From Clostridium aceticum (GTDB taxonomy: Bacteria > Bacillota > Clostridia > Peptostreptococcales > Natronincolaceae), in NCBI RefSeq assembly GCF_001042715.1, contig NZ_CP009687.1, forward strand, positions 669,418 through 733,417: 64,000 bases of DNA, read 5' to 3'. A program made the position numbers and the translations under genes. Position 1 is the first letter of the stretch. Each line of letters opens with the position of its first letter. The notes under the pieces are model-generated. The model made no database searches and was not told the origin of the DNA. It worked only from the letters and a program-made list of their open reading frames with translations. Shown here one piece after another: positions 16,509 through 24,464 of this stretch.

Positions 16509-17234
16509 ATGAAAAATATTGGTGCTTTTTTCGATGTAGATGGTACCCTCTATAGAGATTCTTTAATGGTGGAACATTTTAAAAGATTGATTCGATATGA
16601 AATTATTGATCCTTCTATTTGGCATAACATGGCAAAAAAGACCTTTCATGATTGGGATAAACGACAGGGAAATTATGAAGATTATCTTCTGGAGGTAGCA
16701 GAAATCTATTTAAAGTCTATGAAGGGACAAAATAGACATCACATAGAGTTTATAACAAATCAGGTTATTAATACAAAAGGTGATCGAGTATACTGCTTTA
16801 CAAGGGATCGAATTGTATGGCATAAGCAACAGGGACATAAAGTGATTTTTATTTCCGGTAGCCCTGACTATTTGGTGGAGAAGATGGCGGAAAAGTATGA
16901 TATCACCGATTATAGAGGAACAAGATATGAAGTAGATGAAAACCATCACTTTACAGGAGAAATCATACAAATGTGGGATTCTGATAATAAGCAAGATGCT
17001 ATTATGGAATTTGTCGATAAATATGATATTGACTTAAAGAAAAGTTACTCCTATGGAGATACAAATGGAGATTTTTCTATGTTAAAACTGGTGGGAAATC
17101 CTACTGCCATTAATCCAGCTAAAGAATTATTAATGCGAGTTAAGGAAGATAAAGAATTAAAAGAAAAGATTACAGTAATTATCGAGAGAAAAGATGTTAT
17201 TTATAAATTAAGTGCAGATGTAGAGCTATTGTAG
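16509..17234 (+). CDS. HAD-IB family phosphatase
   Basis: Protein of 241 residues of HAD subfamily IB (SerB/PSPase-like). Motif I is FFDVDGTLYRDSL, motif II is VIFISGSPDYLVEKMAEKY, and motif III/IV is SYSYGDTNGDFSMLKLVGNPTAINP. This layout is typical of phosphoserine-phosphatase homologues and of phospholipid-linked HAD-IB enzymes. The ATG follows AGAAGGGATAACG. It stands alone, so no pathway is indicated; phosphoserine is only one candidate substrate. Confidence 0.85.
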   Translation: MKNIGAFFDVDGTLYRDSLMVEHFKRLIRYEIIDPSIWHNMAKKTFHDWDKRQGNYEDYLLEVAEIYLKSMKGQNRHHIEFITNQVINTKGDRVYCFTRDRIVWHKQQGHKVIFISGSPDYLVEKMAEKYDITDYRGTRYEVDENHHFTGEIIQMWDSDNKQDAIMEFVDKYDIDLKKSYSYGDTNGDFSMLKLVGNPTAINPAKELLMRVKEDKELKEKITVIIERKDVIYKLSADVELL

Positions 17235-17242
17235 GTAAAAGA

Positions 17243-17281
17243 AAAGCCGTAATAGGAAAACTGTTTTCCTACTACGGCTTT
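17243..17281. terminator. Bidirectional terminator between HAD-IB and apbE
   Basis: AAAGCCGTAATAGGAAAA/TTTTCCTACTACGGCTTT, 18-bp stem with one mismatch, between converging genes. Confidence 0.85.
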
Positions 17282-17290
17282 ATAGGTTAT

Positions 17291-18364
17291 TTAATCAGCC
17301 AACGTAAAAGATGTATCTAACAATTCTATTTCGCTACCTATACCAGAGGTAGTATAAACCGTTTTATCCTTTGTCACCAAGATTCCCTCCACATCAGGAA
17401 GAGTTTCTAAAGTTTCAAGTCCTTTTTCTAGTCCCATGATAAAAACAGCAGTAGACCATACGTCACCTTCTATAGCACTATTAGATATAATGGTGACACT
17501 GGTTAGTTCATTATCAGTGGGATAGCCAGTTTTAGGGTCAAGAATATGATGATAACGTTGATTGGTTTCCTCATCGATAAAATATCTTTGATAGTCGCCA
17601 GAGCTCACGATAGAACGATTAGCTAGTTCGATTTTAATAATAACATTCGTTGAACCTACCTCTGGGTTTTGTACCCCCATTTTCCAAAGACTGCCATCAG
17701 GCTTTGGACCAAGTACATAAATATCTCCACCTAGATTTACAAAGCCACTTTCGATACCTGCTTCTCGTAGAGTTTTTGCAGCTTCATCTACAGCATAGCC
17801 CTTAGCAATGCCTCCCAAATCTACCCTCATATCAGCGTCTTTAACAAAAACCTCTCCATTTTTGATTTCCAACTGTTGTAAATCGATGTGGGACTTTGCT
17901 GCTTGAATTTCTTCCTCTGAAGGAGGACGAGTAGTAGGATTAGCAGTAGATTCTATGCTGATGCCCCATAAATCAATTAACCTTCCCAAGCCGATATTAA
18001 AAGCCCCTTCAGTTACCTCATAATATGCAAGACCCTCTTGGATCACCTTTAATGTTTCTTCAGAAACTTCAACAGGCTGAAGACCTGCACTTCTATTGAT
18101 AAGATCTACATCGCTGTCTTGGATAGCAACACTCATCATATTTTCTATTTCATGAATACGCTGATAAGCTTTTGTCAAAGCCTCATTGCCTTCTTTGGTG
18201 GAAGTACTATAGGCATGAATTTGACCAAAAGTACCTAATACAAATTGTTGTTCCCTTACTAGCTGGGGTGTCTGATCTTTACAGGAAGTGAGGAACAAAG
18301 ACAAAAGTAGTAATACTACCAACAATTTAAACCTAGATACAGAAAGTTTATTGATAATAAACAC
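17291..18364 (-). CDS. apbE: ApbE-type FAD:protein FMN transferase (lipoprotein)
   Basis: About 357 residues. A lipoprotein signal ends at LTSC (Cys28), so the enzyme is anchored outside the membrane. It attaches FMN from FAD to a threonine of extracytoplasmic flavoproteins. Family motifs are LGTFGQIHAYS, EGAFNIGLGRLIDLWG, VDLGGIAKGYAVDEA, GFVNLGGDIYVLG, SSGDYQRYF, HHILDPKTGYP and VWSTAVFIMG. It is divergent from a lipoprotein with two FMN-binding domains, its probable substrate. The start is odd: GTG at 18364 abuts AAGGAG directly, whereas an in-frame ATT two codons on has ideal spacing; either may be used. Confidence 0.94.
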   Translation of the reverse strand: MFIINKLSVSRFKLLVVLLLLSLFLTSCKDQTPQLVREQQFVLGTFGQIHAYSTSTKEGNEALTKAYQRIHEIENMMSVAIQDSDVDLINRSAGLQPVEVSEETLKVIQEGLAYYEVTEGAFNIGLGRLIDLWGISIESTANPTTRPPSEEEIQAAKSHIDLQQLEIKNGEVFVKDADMRVDLGGIAKGYAVDEAAKTLREAGIESGFVNLGGDIYVLGPKPDGSLWKMGVQNPEVGSTNVIIKIELANRSIVSSGDYQRYFIDEETNQRYHHILDPKTGYPTDNELTSVTIISNSAIEGDVWSTAVFIMGLEKGLETLETLPDVEGILVTKDKTVYTTSGIGSEIELLDTSFTLAD

Positions 18365-18513
18365 CTCCTTATGGTATCAATATATTATAACAATTGAAAT
18401 TTTAAAAGTAAAGGTACTATAGATGAGTAAAGCTTTAATTGAACAAGCAAGAAAAAAGAATAATCGTTATTATTTAATAACAAATATTTACAAATAATTT
18501 TTACAAAATAATA

Positions 18514-18542
18514 TTGCAAATCGTTTTCGTTTGTTATATAAT
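18514..18542 (+). promoter_or_regulatory. Promoter of the FMN-binding lipoprotein gene
   Basis: TTGCAA, 17-base spacer, TATAAT. The overlapping stretch TGCAAATCGTTTTCG resembles a degenerate Fur box (about 10 of 14 defined positions by eye), which is weak evidence for iron control. Confidence 0.6.
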
Positions 18543-18603
18543 TAACTCATAAGATAAATCAAAATAACAATTATGCTACATAAATAAAAAAGGAGGAGAT
18601 TTT

Positions 18604-19356
18604 ATGAAAAAAATTGCAATATTTCTTTTAGCTATGTTAATGATAGTAAGTTTAATTGGATGTTCAACCCAGACAGCTGCAGATCCAGATCCAGTTGATG
18701 AACCAGCAGTGAACGAGGGAACAACAAATACGTATAATGATGGTACTTATGAGGCATATGACGATGCTGCTGCAAAAAGCTTTCATAAAGTAGTTGTTAC
18801 AATAAAAGATGATAAAATTGTAGATTTAGAATTAATTGGTTTTAGAAACACAGGAGATGTAAAGGATGCAGATTATGCATACGCACCTTTCCACGAGGCA
18901 CAGTCAACTTTAACAGAAGCATTTTTAGCGGCTAATGGAACTGAAGGTGCTGAAGTTATTACTGGTGCAACTGGTTCTTCAGAAGGCTGGGCAATTGCAT
19001 TAGATAGAGCCTTAGAAAAAGCTCTAGTAGAACCTGCCAGCGATGCAGCTTACTTCAATGGTACTTTCCAAGGTGTTACTGAATTAGGTGAAAGAGGACG
19101 TAAAATGGCTCGTGTAACTATTGAAAACGATAAAATTGTTGATGTAGTACTAGAAGAAACAAGATTTGTAGATGATGCAGAAGTGTTAAAAGATGAAGAA
19201 TATGATTATGCACCATTCCATGGGGCTGTAGAAGAAATGCCAGCTAGATTTATAGAAGCAAATGGCACTGATGTTGAAACCTTTACAGGAGCTACAAGCT
19301 CAAGTACTGGATGGATTGAAGCAATTGAAGATGCTTTAGCAAAGGCTGCAAGATAA
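18604..19356 (+). CDS. Lipoprotein with two FMN-binding domains
   Basis: 250-residue exported lipoprotein (lipobox LIGC, Cys20) followed by an acidic linker and two FMN_bind domains (about 45-140 and 148-248). Each ends in an ApbE flavinylation site: ITGATGSS (Thr123) and FTGATSSS (Thr231). Two covalently bound FMNs would make it an extracytoplasmic electron carrier, similar in design to PplA of Listeria extracellular electron transfer. The divergent apbE fits as its maturase. No quinone oxidoreductase or RNF gene is seen nearby, so the electron donor and acceptor are unknown. Terminator at 19368-19400. Confidence 0.9.
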   Translation: MKKIAIFLLAMLMIVSLIGCSTQTAADPDPVDEPAVNEGTTNTYNDGTYEAYDDAAAKSFHKVVVTIKDDKIVDLELIGFRNTGDVKDADYAYAPFHEAQSTLTEAFLAANGTEGAEVITGATGSSEGWAIALDRALEKALVEPASDAAYFNGTFQGVTELGERGRKMARVTIENDKIVDVVLEETRFVDDAEVLKDEEYDYAPFHGAVEEMPARFIEANGTDVETFTGATSSSTGWIEAIEDALAKAAR

Positions 19357-19367
19357 TAATTTAAATC

Positions 19368-19403
19368 AAACTTCCTATCTCATGCTGAGATAGGAAGTTT
19401 TTT
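19368..19403. terminator. Terminator after FMN lipoprotein
   Basis: Perfect stem AAACTTCCTATCTCA/TGAGATAGGAAGTTT with a three-base loop and a T tail; it may also serve the converging GNAT gene. Confidence 0.9.
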
Positions 19404-19433
19404 CATACAAATTATTAGCTTATAAATGTGTGA

Positions 19434-19904
19434 TTATTTAAAGTAGTCCTTCGAATATACAAAGGATTTATGCCCGGTTCTAAGATGGTTTTTCACTTCT
19501 ACAAGAAGGTCAAAGCCATGTTTTCTATAGACATTTCTTCCAGCCAGATTTTCTTGATCAATAACAATAAAGGCTCTTCTTAGGGGATGATCTATTTTTT
19601 TATAATAACTTTCAATATCTTCTACACAGCATTTCAGCATCATACTGCCATAACCTTTTCCACGATTGTGCTCACTGTGTATAAACATCTGAAAAATTTC
19701 CACTAGGCCTGAGGAAATGCCTTCTTTTATTGACCATGTAATGGCGCCGATAGTATCCTCCTCATTATAAAACATTAAACTTCTATGGACTTCAATACAA
19801 GCTACTGCATACTTTTCTGCCAACTCTTGAACACTACCATAGTGTTTTAAATAGTTATCTATAAAATATTGTTGATCGTCTTTAGAAGCGAGGCGATACT
19901 TCAT
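19434..19904 (-). CDS. GNAT-family N-acetyltransferase
   Basis: 156-residue acetyltransferase-like protein. The acetyl-CoA loop appears as HSEHNRGKGYGSMMLKCC, with a following FIVIDQENLAGRNVYRKHGFDLLVEV typical of GNATs. The ATG at 19904 is seven bases after AAGGAAG; a TTG six codons upstream is less likely. The substrate is unknown and no neighbour suggests one. Confidence 0.82.
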   Translation of the reverse strand: MKYRLASKDDQQYFIDNYLKHYGSVQELAEKYAVACIEVHRSLMFYNEEDTIGAITWSIKEGISSGLVEIFQMFIHSEHNRGKGYGSMMLKCCVEDIESYYKKIDHPLRRAFIVIDQENLAGRNVYRKHGFDLLVEVKNHLRTGHKSFVYSKDYFK

Positions 19905-20046
19905 TATACATCTTCCTTCCAACTGATTTCCTTATCTTAAATTGCTAATTTTAAAAAAATTTTATAGTATCTATTACAACATAAATTCACTAATATTGTC
20001 AACTTCATAACGAAACTACGTATTATAGAGTAAGGAGGTATGCAGT

Positions 20047-20889
20047 ATGAGAATAGCCAGTAGATATTTAAGGTTACTAGATCCTTATATGGTAGGCCCA
20101 GATGTTATGCATGTACAGGAAAGACTAATTACACTAGGATTTTATGAAGGAGAGGCAGATGGTGTTTATAATGAGGAGGTTTTTGAAGCTGTTAGAGCTT
20201 TTCAAACTGACTATGGACTAAACCCTGATGGCATCGTAGGACCGGATACATGGAATGCAATAGGGTTAGATCCTGCGGTGCAGTTTCCAGTACCGCCTGA
20301 AGGGTATAGAATAGAGGTGGATTTGGAAAGAAAAATACTAACGCTGAAACAGTTCACCGAAACTATTAGTACTTATCCAGTAGCTGTTGGAAGGCCTTCA
20401 ACGCCTACACCTACAGGGGATTGGCAGATTATCCAAAAAACTAGAAACCCTGGAGGTCCATTTGGGACGAGGTGGATGCGTATTAACGTTCCTTGGGGTG
20501 GATATGGTATCCATGGTACAGATACACCAGAATCCATAGGTACCGCTGCTAGTCGTGGATGTATAAGGATGTTCAACGAAGATGTTAATGAACTCTATGA
20601 TATTGTCCCTTTAGGTACACCGGTAAGAATAACAGGAGAAGTGTTTTCTGGAAGGAAATTAGAAATTGGTGTGGAACCAGGTCCTGATATATTTGAAGTC
20701 AAGGCTGTATTAACAGAGTTAGGCTACTATACAGGAGAGGTAGATGGTATCTACGATGAGGAAATTGTAGAGGCAGTGAGAAGTTTTCAAAGAGATTTTA
20801 ATATTATAGCAGATGGCATTGTAGGGGTAGACACCTATAATCAACTTCAGTTGGCTAGAGACCAGTATTTGGATGACAGGGAGCCTTAA
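20047..20889 (+). CDS. L,D-transpeptidase between two peptidoglycan-binding domains
   Basis: 280 residues in three parts: PG_binding_1 (about 12-75, VMHVQERLITLGFYEGEADG), YkuD catalytic domain (about 85-200), and a second PG_binding_1 (about 220-275, VKAVLTELGYYTGEVDG). The catalytic motif has His156 in IHGTDTP and Cys172 in SRGCIRM, where most homologues have SHGC. It forms 3-3 crosslinks or anchors proteins in peptidoglycan. No signal peptide or membrane segment is visible although the substrate is outside, as in B. subtilis YkuD. AAGGAGG lies upstream of the ATG. Confidence 0.9.
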   Translation: MRIASRYLRLLDPYMVGPDVMHVQERLITLGFYEGEADGVYNEEVFEAVRAFQTDYGLNPDGIVGPDTWNAIGLDPAVQFPVPPEGYRIEVDLERKILTLKQFTETISTYPVAVGRPSTPTPTGDWQIIQKTRNPGGPFGTRWMRINVPWGGYGIHGTDTPESIGTAASRGCIRMFNEDVNELYDIVPLGTPVRITGEVFSGRKLEIGVEPGPDIFEVKAVLTELGYYTGEVDGIYDEEIVEAVRSFQRDFNIIADGIVGVDTYNQLQLARDQYLDDREP

Positions 20890-20932
20890 TTAGAATGTGA
20901 GTTTGTACATTGGAAGTATGTCTGTAAAACGT

Positions 20933-20972
20933 AAGGATCACCTAAAATTAAGTATTAGGTGATCCTTTTTTG
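20933..20972 (+). terminator. Terminator after L,D-transpeptidase gene
   Basis: Perfect 13-bp stem AAGGATCACCTAA/TTAGGTGATCCTT followed by TTTT. Confidence 0.9.
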
Positions 20973-21098
20973 ATAACCAATAGGAAATTATAAATTTTAT
21001 AAGTTACAGATAAGTTATAATTTCTGTTATTAGTTTTAACAAAGCTATCTTTATAAGTCTTCCAAAGGAAAACTTTATTCTAAAAATTTTATAGAAAC
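20973..21098. repeat. Dispersed structured element family B, copy 1
   Basis: About 125 bases shared with 48141-48272, from ATAACCAATAGGAAA to the TCTTCCAAAGGAA hairpin and AAATTTTA. It folds as a long stem (AACCAATAGGAAATTATAA with TTATAATTTCTGTTATTAG) and a second hairpin with an AAA loop. Lies between a terminator and the metH promoter region. The rest of this gap (to 21239) holds TTGTAT-18-TATAAT around 21124-21153, a possible metH promoter. Confidence 0.65.
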
Positions 21099-21239
21099 TA
21101 CCATAAAAATATTGACAGAATATTGTATACTGAATAGAAAAAGATGTATAATGAGAAACTAAGAGGTATTTCTAGCAGGTGACAACTCAAGTTAATGATA
21201 AAAATTTGATATTAAATAGATTGCGTAGGAGGTAAAATT

Positions 21240-23642
21240 TTGGAAAAGGCATACTTAAGAAAAATATTGAAAGAAAAAATTTTAGTGTTTGATGGGGCTA
21301 TGGGGACAATGCTACAGAAGATGGGTTTAAAAACCAGTGAATGTCCTGAAATATATAATCTAGAGAATAAGGAAGTTATTAAGGCTATACATAAACAATA
21401 TATAGAGGCTGGGTGTAATATCATTCAAACCAATACCTTTGGAGGTAACAGAGCAAAGCTTTCTCAGTATGGTTTTGAGGACAAAGTAGAAGAAATTAAC
21501 AGACAAGCTGTTGCTATTGCTAAAGAAGTGACGGGAGAAGGAAATTTTGTAGCAGGAGACATTGGTCCCATAGGAAAGTTACTGCATCCATTAGGAGAAT
21601 TAACCTTTCAAGAAGCATATCAAATATTCTTTCAACAAGCCAAGGTTTTAGTGGAGGCGGGGGCAGATTTAATACATATAGAAACGATGTCGGATATAAA
21701 AGAAGCTAAGGCAGCTGTTATGGCGGTAAAGGATGTAGCAGATATACCTATTATTTGCTCTATGACATTTCAAGAAAATATGAGGACTTTAACAGGTTCT
21801 GATCCTAAAACAGTTGCCACGATTTTAGAGGCTTTAGGTGTAGATGTTATAGGCGTTAACTGCGGCTTTGGACCAGATATGATGATAGGCATAGTCAAAG
21901 AAATGTATGAGGTAAGTGATTGTCTGCTTATTGTTCAACCTAACGCAGGCTTACCTAAGCTTGTAGAAGGAGAATCTGTTTATGACTTATCTCCTGAAAA
22001 AATGGCTAGTTATGTAGAAAATTTAGTATTGTCAGGGGCGAATATTATTGGAGGCTGTTGTGGAACGACGCCACAGCATTTAAAACTTATGGTGGACGCA
22101 GCAGCCTCCGTCAAGCCCTTAGAAAAGAAAAAAATCTCTTTTTCTAAGGTAGCCAGCAGAACAAAAACGCTTCTTATAGGAGAAGATTATCCTATTGCTG
22201 TTTTGGGGGGATATATCAATCCTACGGGAAAAAAACAGCTGATGAAAGCCATCAAAGAAGGCAATATATCTGTTTTGTGTGATGAAGCAGTAAAGCAGAC
22301 AGATGCAGGGGCTCATATTATAGATGTTAATCTTGGATTGAGTGCAGAAGAAGAAAGAAGTCTAATAACAAAAACAATTACATCTATACAACGGGTGACC
22401 CATCAACCTCTTTCTATAGATACAGTAAACTATGATGCTATGGAAGAGGGGCTAAAGGTTTATGATGGAAAGCCTTTGCTTAACTCTACCAGTGGAGAAG
22501 ATGGCGCTTTAGACAGAGTGATAAATATGGCTAAAAAATATGGTGCTGCAATTGTAGGCTTAACATTGGAGGGTAAGGGAATTCCAGAAAAAGCTGAAGA
22601 TAGATTTAAAATTGCTGAGAAAATTGTAACAAAAGCTGTGGATAGGGGAATAAGAAAAGAAGATATCTTCATTGATACTTTAGTATTGACAGCAGGGGCA
22701 CAACAGTCTTTAGCACTAGAATGTTTAAAGGCCATAAAACTTGTTAAGAGGGAGTTGGGAGTAAAGACCTTACTGGGGGTTGAAAACATCTCCCATGGGT
22801 TACCCAATAGAAATGACTTAAATGATACGTTTTTGGCTATGGCCTTAGAGGCAGGACTAGATATCCCGATTCTTAACCCTTATCATTCAAGCAATTGGCG
22901 TATTATTAAAAGTGCGGATGTTTTGATGGAAAGAGATAAAAATGCCCAGTTTTTTATTCAGTGGTCTGATAGTAAAGGTATGGAAGATTTACCACTGATA
23001 GAATCTGTTAAAGATGAAAAGGTGGATGCAGTAACACAGCTTACAGAAATTATTTTAGAGGGTGATGGGGAAGCTGTTATTCCTCAGGTAGAATTACTTT
23101 TGAAAAATGGTGCTACACCAGAGGAAGTAATAAGTCGTTGTGTTACTCCAGCATTGGAAAAGGCGGGAGAAAATTATGAAAAACAGGTTTATTTTTTGCC
23201 GCAGTTATTAATGGCAGCGGAGGCAGCTCAAAAGGTTTTTCAGCATCTAAAACCTTTATTGCAGCAAGAGAAGGTTAATCATATAGGTACTTTTGTGATT
23301 GCTACTGTAAAGGGAGACATTCATGATATAGGTAAAAATATTGTATCTATTATGCTTCAAAACCATGGATATCGTGTCATAGATTTAGGAAAAGATGTTG
23401 ATGCGGAGGTCATTGTAGAAACTGCCATAAGAGAGAAGGCAGATATTATAGGATTAAGTGCTTTGATGACCACCACTATGCAGGAGATGAAGAAAGTGAT
23501 GGAGATACTAAAGGAGAAAACTTTGACTATACCTGTAATGGTTGGAGGAGCAGTCGTAACAGAACATTATGCAGAAACGATTGGTGCTCATTATGCAGAA
23601 GATGCTATTCAGGCTATACGCTTAGCAAAAAAACTTCATTAA
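21240..23642 (+). CDS. metH: Cobalamin-dependent methionine synthase, short form
   Basis: 800 residues. Domain order: homocysteine S-methyltransferase (about 1-290; zinc ligands Cys208 in NCGFGP and Cys273-Cys274 in GGCCGTTP), pterin/methyl-THF binding (about 305-560; IDVNLGLSAEEE, SIDTVNYDAME, LGVENISHGLPNR), B12 cap (590-675) and B12-binding Rossmann domain (from about 680; DIHDIGKN with cobalt-ligand His695). The C-terminal S-adenosylmethionine reactivation domain of full-length MetH is absent, as in many clostridia that use a separate reactivase. TTG start, eight to nine bases after AGGAGG. No metF or reactivase gene is adjacent. Confidence 0.93.
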   Translation: MEKAYLRKILKEKILVFDGAMGTMLQKMGLKTSECPEIYNLENKEVIKAIHKQYIEAGCNIIQTNTFGGNRAKLSQYGFEDKVEEINRQAVAIAKEVTGEGNFVAGDIGPIGKLLHPLGELTFQEAYQIFFQQAKVLVEAGADLIHIETMSDIKEAKAAVMAVKDVADIPIICSMTFQENMRTLTGSDPKTVATILEALGVDVIGVNCGFGPDMMIGIVKEMYEVSDCLLIVQPNAGLPKLVEGESVYDLSPEKMASYVENLVLSGANIIGGCCGTTPQHLKLMVDAAASVKPLEKKKISFSKVASRTKTLLIGEDYPIAVLGGYINPTGKKQLMKAIKEGNISVLCDEAVKQTDAGAHIIDVNLGLSAEEERSLITKTITSIQRVTHQPLSIDTVNYDAMEEGLKVYDGKPLLNSTSGEDGALDRVINMAKKYGAAIVGLTLEGKGIPEKAEDRFKIAEKIVTKAVDRGIRKEDIFIDTLVLTAGAQQSLALECLKAIKLVKRELGVKTLLGVENISHGLPNRNDLNDTFLAMALEAGLDIPILNPYHSSNWRIIKSADVLMERDKNAQFFIQWSDSKGMEDLPLIESVKDEKVDAVTQLTEIILEGDGEAVIPQVELLLKNGATPEEVISRCVTPALEKAGENYEKQVYFLPQLLMAAEAAQKVFQHLKPLLQQEKVNHIGTFVIATVKGDIHDIGKNIVSIMLQNHGYRVIDLGKDVDAEVIVETAIREKADIIGLSALMTTTMQEMKKVMEILKEKTLTIPVMVGGAVVTEHYAETIGAHYAEDAIQAIRLAKKLH

Positions 23643-23743
23643 GATAGTTGTTAGACTTTGATAACACTGTAAACAAGCCAAGCCTTGTCCCTTAGTATAC
23701 TTGACCTTTTGATATAACTAAAAAAATTCCACAAGTCCAATAA

Positions 23744-23890
23744 GATGATTATAAGCGTTAACCTAAGCTAGGATTTGTCATACTGAGGGGAACAAAAAAG
23801 TTCCTCGTTATTCCAAGATCCTTCGCTAGGCTCAGGATGACAGTTCGACAGAAATTTGGAAACAACTGTATTAAGCTGATGCTTATGATA
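23744..23890. repeat. Dispersed element family A, copy 2
   Basis: MITE-like sequence with imperfect terminal inverted repeats ATAAGCGTTAACCTAA (23750) and TTAAGCTGATGCTTAT (23871), and an inner TGTCATACTGAGG ... CTCAGGATGACAG pair. In opposite orientation it aligns along its length with the copy at 52323-52442. Confidence 0.65.
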
Positions 23891-23898
23891 AGATGATA

Positions 23899-23934
23899 AA
23901 AATAGCGTACTCTATTTATAGAGTGCGCTATTTT
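23899..23934 (+). terminator. Hairpin terminator downstream of metH
   Basis: AAAATAGCGTACTCTAT/ATAGAGTGCGCTATTTT with one G-T pair and trailing T bases. The family A copy lies between it and metH, so the metH transcript probably runs through the element. Confidence 0.8.
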
Positions 23935-23938
23935 TATA

Positions 23939-24185
23939 TATAGATATCCAAGTTAGAAACTTTAATTATACCTATAAATTTTTACAGGTCAATCCATTGA
24001 AATTTCTATAAATAATTAAATGTATAACTTAAGCTGTTAGGTTGGATATTTATAGATAACCAAGTTACGAACTTAAATTATACCTAAAAATTTGCACAAA
24101 TAAATTTATTAGAGTTACTATAAATAATTAAATGGATAACTTAAACTATTAGGTTGGATATTTATAGATAAACAATTTTATACCT
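23939..24185. repeat. Tandem 112-bp repeat (two units and a third start)
   Basis: Unit 1 (23939-24050) and unit 2 (24051-24162) are the same length and clearly alike, each opening TATAGATA(T/A)CCAAGTTA and closing TTAGGTTGGATATT; a third unit begins at 24163 and stops after about 20 bases. Each unit has imperfect inverted ends (ATCCAA ... TTGGAT). The remaining bases to 24464 are non-coding and include a doubled TGCTGATATAAT (around 24378-24401) that may hold a promoter. Confidence 0.75.
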
Positions 24186-24464
24186 TAACAAAATGCGGCC
24201 TCCTGCGGGTTTAGAAATGAACGAGATTAACAATTCACTTCAGTGAAAAATCTTATTGCCCATTAGAAGGAGAGTTAGGTATATAGATATATTTGTAAAA
24301 TAACGGAAGGATTTTCCTAAGATTAGATTGAATATATAGTAAAGAAGCATGTAGGAAATGAAGAAACATAAAAATATGCTGATATAATGCTGATATAATA
24401 AGGACCCTAAAAACATTCTTTTTCTATGTGAAACATCCTCTTTTAAGAAAGCGAGGTACTGGCA

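Noticed and set aside
20890..21239. S-box, T-box or cobalamin riboswitch before metH
   Set aside because: None of the conserved cores (B12 box, T-box, SAM-I stems) could be recognised; the structured part is instead shared with an unrelated locus.
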